Positions 18,416 to 20,147 of a DNA stretch of 20,147 bases are shown here, piece after piece (the stretch's first letter is position 1; each line of letters starts with the position of its first letter). Location of the stretch: assembly GCA_000695325.1 (NCBI GenBank), contig AVPN01001025.1, positions 9,071 through 29,217 of the forward strand, given 5' to 3'. Under the pieces are notes generated by a model. The model did no database searches. It saw only the letters and a list, made by a program, of their open reading frames with translations, and was not told the DNA's origin. The DNA is from Pleurobrachia bachei. Lineage: Eukaryota; Ctenophora; Tentaculata; Cydippida; Pleurobrachiidae. The position numbers were made by a program, and so were the translations under genes.

Positions 18416-19825
18416 GTGTACGTATATGGAGACAGAGATTGTAACAAAATTGATTGCAATGGGGCCCGAGGACGCTATATAACTCACTCCAAGCAACATG
18501 ACTGTCGTACGAACTAAGCTGAGATTATTAATGTCTCCCTCTCGACCCCCTTCTCAGCTACTCGTTCTGGGTACCATACCACCGAAACTCGGACGAAAGT
18601 GGAGATTAAAAGAGAGGTAAGAGAAGAAAAGAGAGAGAAGCAGATGAAAAGCTAGATCCAAGCTGCACCAATTTTGGTATGATTGCTAGCTAGGACTCCC
18701 TGTCTCCCTGTCTCTCTCTCTCTCTTTTTTTCTCGCCCTCTCACTTTTTCTCTCCCTCTCACTTTTTCTCTCTCTGTCTCTGCGTCACACACCCACGCAC
18801 TGATGAATCTGTCAATTTACTAGAAAACAAAAGCAAGCAACCTGCGTGGAAGTCATTTAATAAAAAACAGAAGTTCATTCAATGCCCAAATGAAGAACAC
18901 TACCATCTAAATGAAAAAGAATATTTAACAATTGGACCTGCTATCATCACACAGTGCGATGGTTCATTAAACCTACATGACAGGACAGTGTGTGCGTCAC
19001 ACCACAAAGAAATCAGCTCTAATAATATACCCATACCAGGATGGTTCTACCTCAAAAGCTGAATTGGAACCGACCGACACAAGTAAACAACCAATCAGAA
19101 CTTATTATTTAGGTCACGTGACTGGTTATCAGCCAATCAGCGACCAGTATTTCCTGATTCGGTCAGTTCTTGAGCTGGAATTGGGAACTTCACTAACCCG
19201 TAACTCCCTGATGGAGTGAAGCTGCTGTTGGACCTTGGTCCGGAGTCCCTCTGTGTAGTCCGTCTGTTGGAGGGATGTGGAGCACTGGGAACAGTGTGGA
19301 GGGTCATCTTCTTCATCATCCCACAGTTCAGTACTGCTGTCAACGTCGTGGGGAAACTGGGCAGAGGGCTCTCTGGGGGAGGGGGTTAGTGGGTTAGTTC
19401 AGTGCTGCTGTCCACATCGTGTGGAAACTGGGCAGAGGGCTCTCTGAGGGGAGGGGAGGGAGGGGGTTAGTTCGGTACTGCTGTCCACATCGTGTGGAAA
19501 CTGGGCAGAGGGGTCTCTGAAGGGAGAGGGGGGTTAGAGAGGGAGGGAGAGAGGGGGTTAGTGGGGATGGGGAGGGGACTAGATAGTTCCAGATAGTTCA
19601 AAATCGATTCAAAATCAAGAGATAGAGAAGAATCACAGCAGATACTAAGAAAATATAAAGAATGACTCACCCAATGCTAGAACTGGGGTACCGTTCCCTC
19701 GAAGGGTCGGGGATGGCACATTTGGTAGACCGGATTACCGCCAGCGGTAGGCCTGCACCCGCTCCTGCATCTAGGAGATAAGATGCGGGGCCTTCTCCAT
19801 CTTCAGACGCCCCGCCACTAGACAT
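6593..19825 (-). CDS. coiled-coil protein with TJAP1 (Pilt)-like segment, 12-exon model, 497 aa
   Basis: The minus-strand exon model is 19671-19825, 19198-19372, 17694-17850, 17422-17566, 17064-17192, 16780-16881, 16440-16593, 16213-16316, 16062-16087, 15855-15944, 6857-6975 and 6593-6730. All introns are GT-AG and all phases agree, giving 1494 nt. The N-terminus (MSSGGASEDGEG) is low-complexity and followed by an acidic patch (ELWDDEEDDPPHCSQC). Heptad-rich helices follow. The segment NSELEEKLLEQDGKHEEQ, then KLTNKLIDQRKKNEELEQ and DCRLAVRLLQC, aligns by eye with TJAP1, a junction and Golgi coiled-coil protein (family recalled, not searched). A conserved CATSKGAACVECTKNE motif and a C-terminal coiled coil ending MLDKLSGVPGNGQ complete it. 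The proline-rich TJAP1 C-terminus is absent. The donor of exon 16213-16316 is uncertain. The last long intron contains both anoctamins and a duplicate exon block. Function is unknown; scaffold or trafficking is only a guess. Confidence 0.65.
6976..8001. other. intron of the coiled-coil gene and 5' flank of anoctamin copy 1
   Basis: No convincing coding sequence is seen. It holds a CA microsatellite and TG- and TATC-rich stretches. Just before the anoctamin ATG there is a pyrimidine-CACCCCTAG acceptor-like sequence ending at 7998, so an upstream, possibly non-coding, anoctamin exon may exist. An AT-rich TATAATATAA lies at about 7796. No anoctamin N-terminal exon could be identified. Confidence 0.5.
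7595..7622 (+). repeat. (CA)n microsatellite
   Basis: It is a pure CA dinucleotide run of about 28 nt inside the intron of the coiled-coil gene, followed by TGTATGTGTGTATGG. Confidence 0.95.
8002..10532 (+). CDS. anoctamin/TMEM16-family membrane protein, copy 1
   Basis: One long exon (8002-10344) joins a 117-nt final exon (10416-10532) across a 71-nt GT-AG intron; unspliced, the frame stops at 10350 (782 aa). Anoctamins are dimeric membrane proteins acting as phospholipid scramblases or Cl- channels. Family signs are PVRDYLGEKISFVLAW before TM1 (about residue 228), LLPAITGLIVFFYGC, LMLMWGPLVYFLKW followed by VLAFKWGV, LTWKLFVLDFVNTHLYKI, the cysteine-rich FCNPCSHDDCRRDL, FYAAACPLSAALTLLFEV, and FTRLRRMAAAPAEGIGIL. 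About nine to ten membrane segments lie between residues 248 and 720. The soluble N-terminus (about 230 aa) diverges strongly and upstream exons may be missing. Most canonical Ca2+-ligand positions appear substituted. The gene lies inside an intron of the minus-strand coiled-coil gene. The final exon (DVELKDEEEEET onward) has an acidic run and keeps its frame in copy 2. Confidence 0.85.
10533..10538 (+). terminator. possible poly(A) signal AATAAA next to the anoctamin copy 1 stop
   Basis: AATAAA begins directly after the TGA at 10530-10532. In copy 2 the equivalent bases read AATTAA. A site so close to the stop may not be the main signal, because conserved AT-rich 3' sequence continues for about 160 nt. 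Confidence 0.3.
10581..10655 (+). promoter_or_regulatory. cluster of three PUF-type motifs in the anoctamin copy 1 3' flank
   Basis: TGTATATA at 10581-10588 matches the Pumilio consensus UGUANAUA, and TGTATAAT at 10631-10638 and 10648-10655 fits the broader PUF form UGURNNAU. All three recur in copy 2. They lie in the AT-rich segment expected to be 3' UTR. Binding is inferred from motif match only. Confidence 0.4.
10731..10828. repeat. CAAACTGACAAA minisatellite, unit A
   Basis: It consists of degenerate 8- to 12-nt units built from CAAACTGA and CAAACAAA. It separates the anoctamin 3' flank from the last coiled-coil exon of unit A. The unit B version is about twice as long. Apparent minus-strand frames rich in FVCQF come from the repeat. 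Confidence 0.9.
10833..12518 (-). CDS. duplicated seven-exon cassette of the coiled-coil gene (unit A)
   Basis: Exons at 12374-12518, 12042-12170, 11789-11890, 11508-11661, 11235-11338, 11037-11062 and 10833-10922 match the last seven exons of unit B exactly in length. All keep open frames and GT-AG borders; for example the acceptor before the second exon is CACACAG here and CCAAAG in unit B. Together they total 750 nt, entering and leaving in phase 1. Splicing from the unit B donor at 15854 into 12518, and from the 10832 donor to 6975, therefore adds 250 residues and repeats the TJAP1-like segment. Whether the cassette is used, skipped or alternative is unknown. The preceding exon (12766-12908) has no acceptor of its own. 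Confidence 0.65.
12766..12908 (-). pseudogene. truncated coiled-coil exon at the duplication junction
   Basis: It is the counterpart of exon 17694-17850, with its donor (GTACGT) kept but its first 14 bases and acceptor replaced by the 52-nt junction spacer. The peptide EGVQVGASLLEKEKGAADE onward is open. Without an acceptor it is probably skipped or not spliced in. In antisense it is open in the anoctamin copy 2 frame. Confidence 0.7.
12909..12960. other. 52-nt spacer at the duplication junction
   Basis: These bases match neither end of the other unit. In the anoctamin frame they read HYPLVYLCPETPDPVLD without a stop, and the CCCCTTCCAG just before them could act as a plus-strand acceptor. 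They may be a remnant of the ancestral anoctamin 5' coding region or filler made at the breakpoint. Confidence 0.6.
12961..15458 (+). pseudogene. anoctamin/TMEM16-family gene, copy 2, with one frameshift
   Basis: It is homologous to 8077-10532. Frame one is open to a stop at 14308-14310 (…TNGITNV), and the rest continues in another frame from 14303 to 15229, with the final exon at 15342-15458 joined by a donor at 15224. Copy 1 reads GGTATCCCAATG where copy 2 reads GGTATAACCAATG, so copy 2 has one extra base. Apart from this the predicted protein is about 97% identical to copy 1, with mostly silent changes on both sides of the break. All membrane segments, the cysteine cluster and the acidic final exon (DVELRDEEEEET) are kept. 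The true 5' end is unclear: the open frame reaches back through the spacer and, in antisense, across a coiled-coil exon as far as the ATG at 12748. It could be a young pseudogene, a polymorphic null or a sequence error. Confidence 0.75.
15508..15586 (+). promoter_or_regulatory. cluster of three PUF-type motifs in the anoctamin copy 2 3' flank
   Basis: TGTATATA at 15508-15515 and TGTATAAT at 15562-15569 and 15579-15586 have the same order and nearly the same spacing as in copy 1. The surrounding 160 nt differ from copy 1 only by small indels. Confidence 0.4.
15644..15850. repeat. CAAACTGACAAA minisatellite, unit B (expanded)
   Basis: It is the same array as at 10731-10828 but about twice as long, ending a few bases before the donor of the coiled-coil exon 15855-15944. 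The length difference shows that the array has changed since the duplication. Confidence 0.9.
15855..17850 (-). CDS. coiled-coil gene exon block of unit B (exons 3-10)
   Basis: These eight exons encode the central coiled coil: AKIRDLEGVQVGASLL, then DLRLLLRLKDEEIRMLSK, EVMALKHSEERLKG, the TJAP1-like NKLIDQRKKNEELEQ and LAVRLLQC, a polar stretch (NEHTNKFHQSNKLTFLF), an acidic EEEEEEQTGTKMEQ, a 26-nt micro-exon (RQYNYGQK), and the CATSKGAACVECTKNE motif. Introns are about 100-360 nt. All borders are GT-AG. After the acidic exon the donor GTAGTA at 16212 keeps frame, while the better-looking GTGAGT at 16216 would lead to a stop two exons later. Confidence 0.7.
17814..18088. repeat. minisatellite of about 70 bp, 4 units, multiplying the acceptor and start of exon 3
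   Basis: Units begin near 17814, 17882, 17953 and 18023. On the minus strand each contains a C-rich tract, ATCTAG acceptor and the exon start reading AKIRDLEG. Only the last one transcribed continues into the full exon. The plus strand of each unit is G-rich (GGGGAGGGAGGGG). Confidence 0.9.
18089..19197. other. intron 2 of the coiled-coil gene (remainder)
   Basis: No convincing exon was found on either strand. It contains a long GA microsatellite and a CT-rich stretch at about 18706-18780 with TCACTTTTTCTCTC repeats. Apparent frames (for example 18977-19219 on the plus strand) have no recognisable protein character. Confidence 0.55.
18338..18412 (+). repeat. (AG)n microsatellite, 75 nt
   Basis: It is an uninterrupted AG dinucleotide run. 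It generates spurious RERERE and LSLSLS open frames on the two strands. Confidence 0.97.
19326..19545. repeat. minisatellite of about 72 bp, 3 units, multiplying the acceptor and start of exon 2
   Basis: Units start near 19326, 19397 and 19470. On the minus strand each has a C-rich tract, a CAG acceptor and the exon start reading EPSAQFPHDVDSSTEL (second and third copies slightly changed). Only the unit at 19326 runs on into the full exon 2. The plus strand between units is G-rich. Confidence 0.88.
19448..19466 (+). other. G-quadruplex-forming motif
   Basis: Four G runs of 4, 4, 3 and 5 separated by single A residues give a textbook single-nucleotide-loop quadruplex motif. It is the complement of the polypyrimidine tract of a duplicated acceptor. 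A looser second motif lies at about 19554-19578. Confidence 0.7.
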
Positions 19826-20147
19826 TTACATGCCTGAAGGGATGAATGTGTTTATGAAGGAGCAACAAAGATATTTATGAAGGAGCAACAAACAAATCGG
19901 TATATATGACAGAGAAAACTGTTGATTCGTAAACAAAAGACAGAACACAATCGGATAGAGTGAGAGAAAGGAAGATAAAACAGTATTTCTGATTGAAGAA
20001 GAATAATGACAAACGACTGCTGCTGCAGCAGCCCACATCATATCTACACACAATAGTGAGCTAGGGGGAGATGCCCTCACACAATACACATACTCTCAGA
20101 GAGAGGATACTGCAAGCGGAACAATTTGCGTACAGTACACACGGTCA
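19826..20147 (-). promoter_or_regulatory. 5' flank / 5' UTR of the coiled-coil gene
   Basis: This is the region upstream of the minus-strand ATG at 19825. It contains a 19-bp direct repeat (TTTATGAAGGAGCAACAAA at about 19851 and 19873) and a GCTGCTGCAGCAGC palindrome at about 20017-20031. No TATA box or other defined promoter element could be assigned. Confidence 0.4.

Noticed and set aside
18191-18499. LSLSLS and RERERE frames
   Set aside because: They are artefacts of the AG dinucleotide repeat.

Overview
The window looks like compact nuclear DNA from an early-branching or other small-genome animal. Introns are short (71 nt to a few hundred nt), genes are closely packed, and the families are alpha-tubulin, two SR splicing factors, an anoctamin (TMEM16) and a coiled-coil protein resembling TJAP1. 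A sponge would fit, but nothing in the sequence proves the lineage.

Layout. Positions 1-306 (+) hold the 3' end of an alpha-tubulin gene. Two SR-protein genes follow head to tail: 704-2302 (+), three exons with a long RS domain, and 2855-4382 (+), four exons and SRSF3/7-like. Their first introns split the RRM at the same codon and phase, so they are likely tandem paralogues. Positions 4772-6944 are a 1.1-kb tandem duplication that carries the last exons of a minus-strand gene. That gene starts at 19825 and can be spliced down to a stop at 6593. It encodes a predicted 497-residue coiled-coil protein with a TJAP1-like segment.

The core is a tandem duplication of about 4.85 kb (unit A 8077-12908, unit B 12961-17836). 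Each unit holds a plus-strand anoctamin gene and, in antisense orientation, a block of exons of the coiled-coil gene. The anoctamins therefore lie inside introns of the coiled-coil gene. Anoctamin copy 1 (8002-10532) is open. Copy 2 (12961-15458) has a single-base frameshift but otherwise mainly synonymous differences. In unit A, seven coiled-coil exons total exactly 750 nt and are bounded by phase-1 introns, so they can be included or skipped without breaking frame.

The points that most deserve a second look are: the symmetric duplicated exon cassette around nested anoctamins; two independent minisatellites that multiply 3' splice sites of the same coiled-coil gene; an anoctamin fold that appears to have lost most canonical Ca2+ ligands; a 3' flank shared by the anoctamins that is more conserved than their coding sequence; and a probable unproductive-splicing (poison) extension in the second SR gene. 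No viral element, CRISPR array, rRNA or convincing tRNA was seen.
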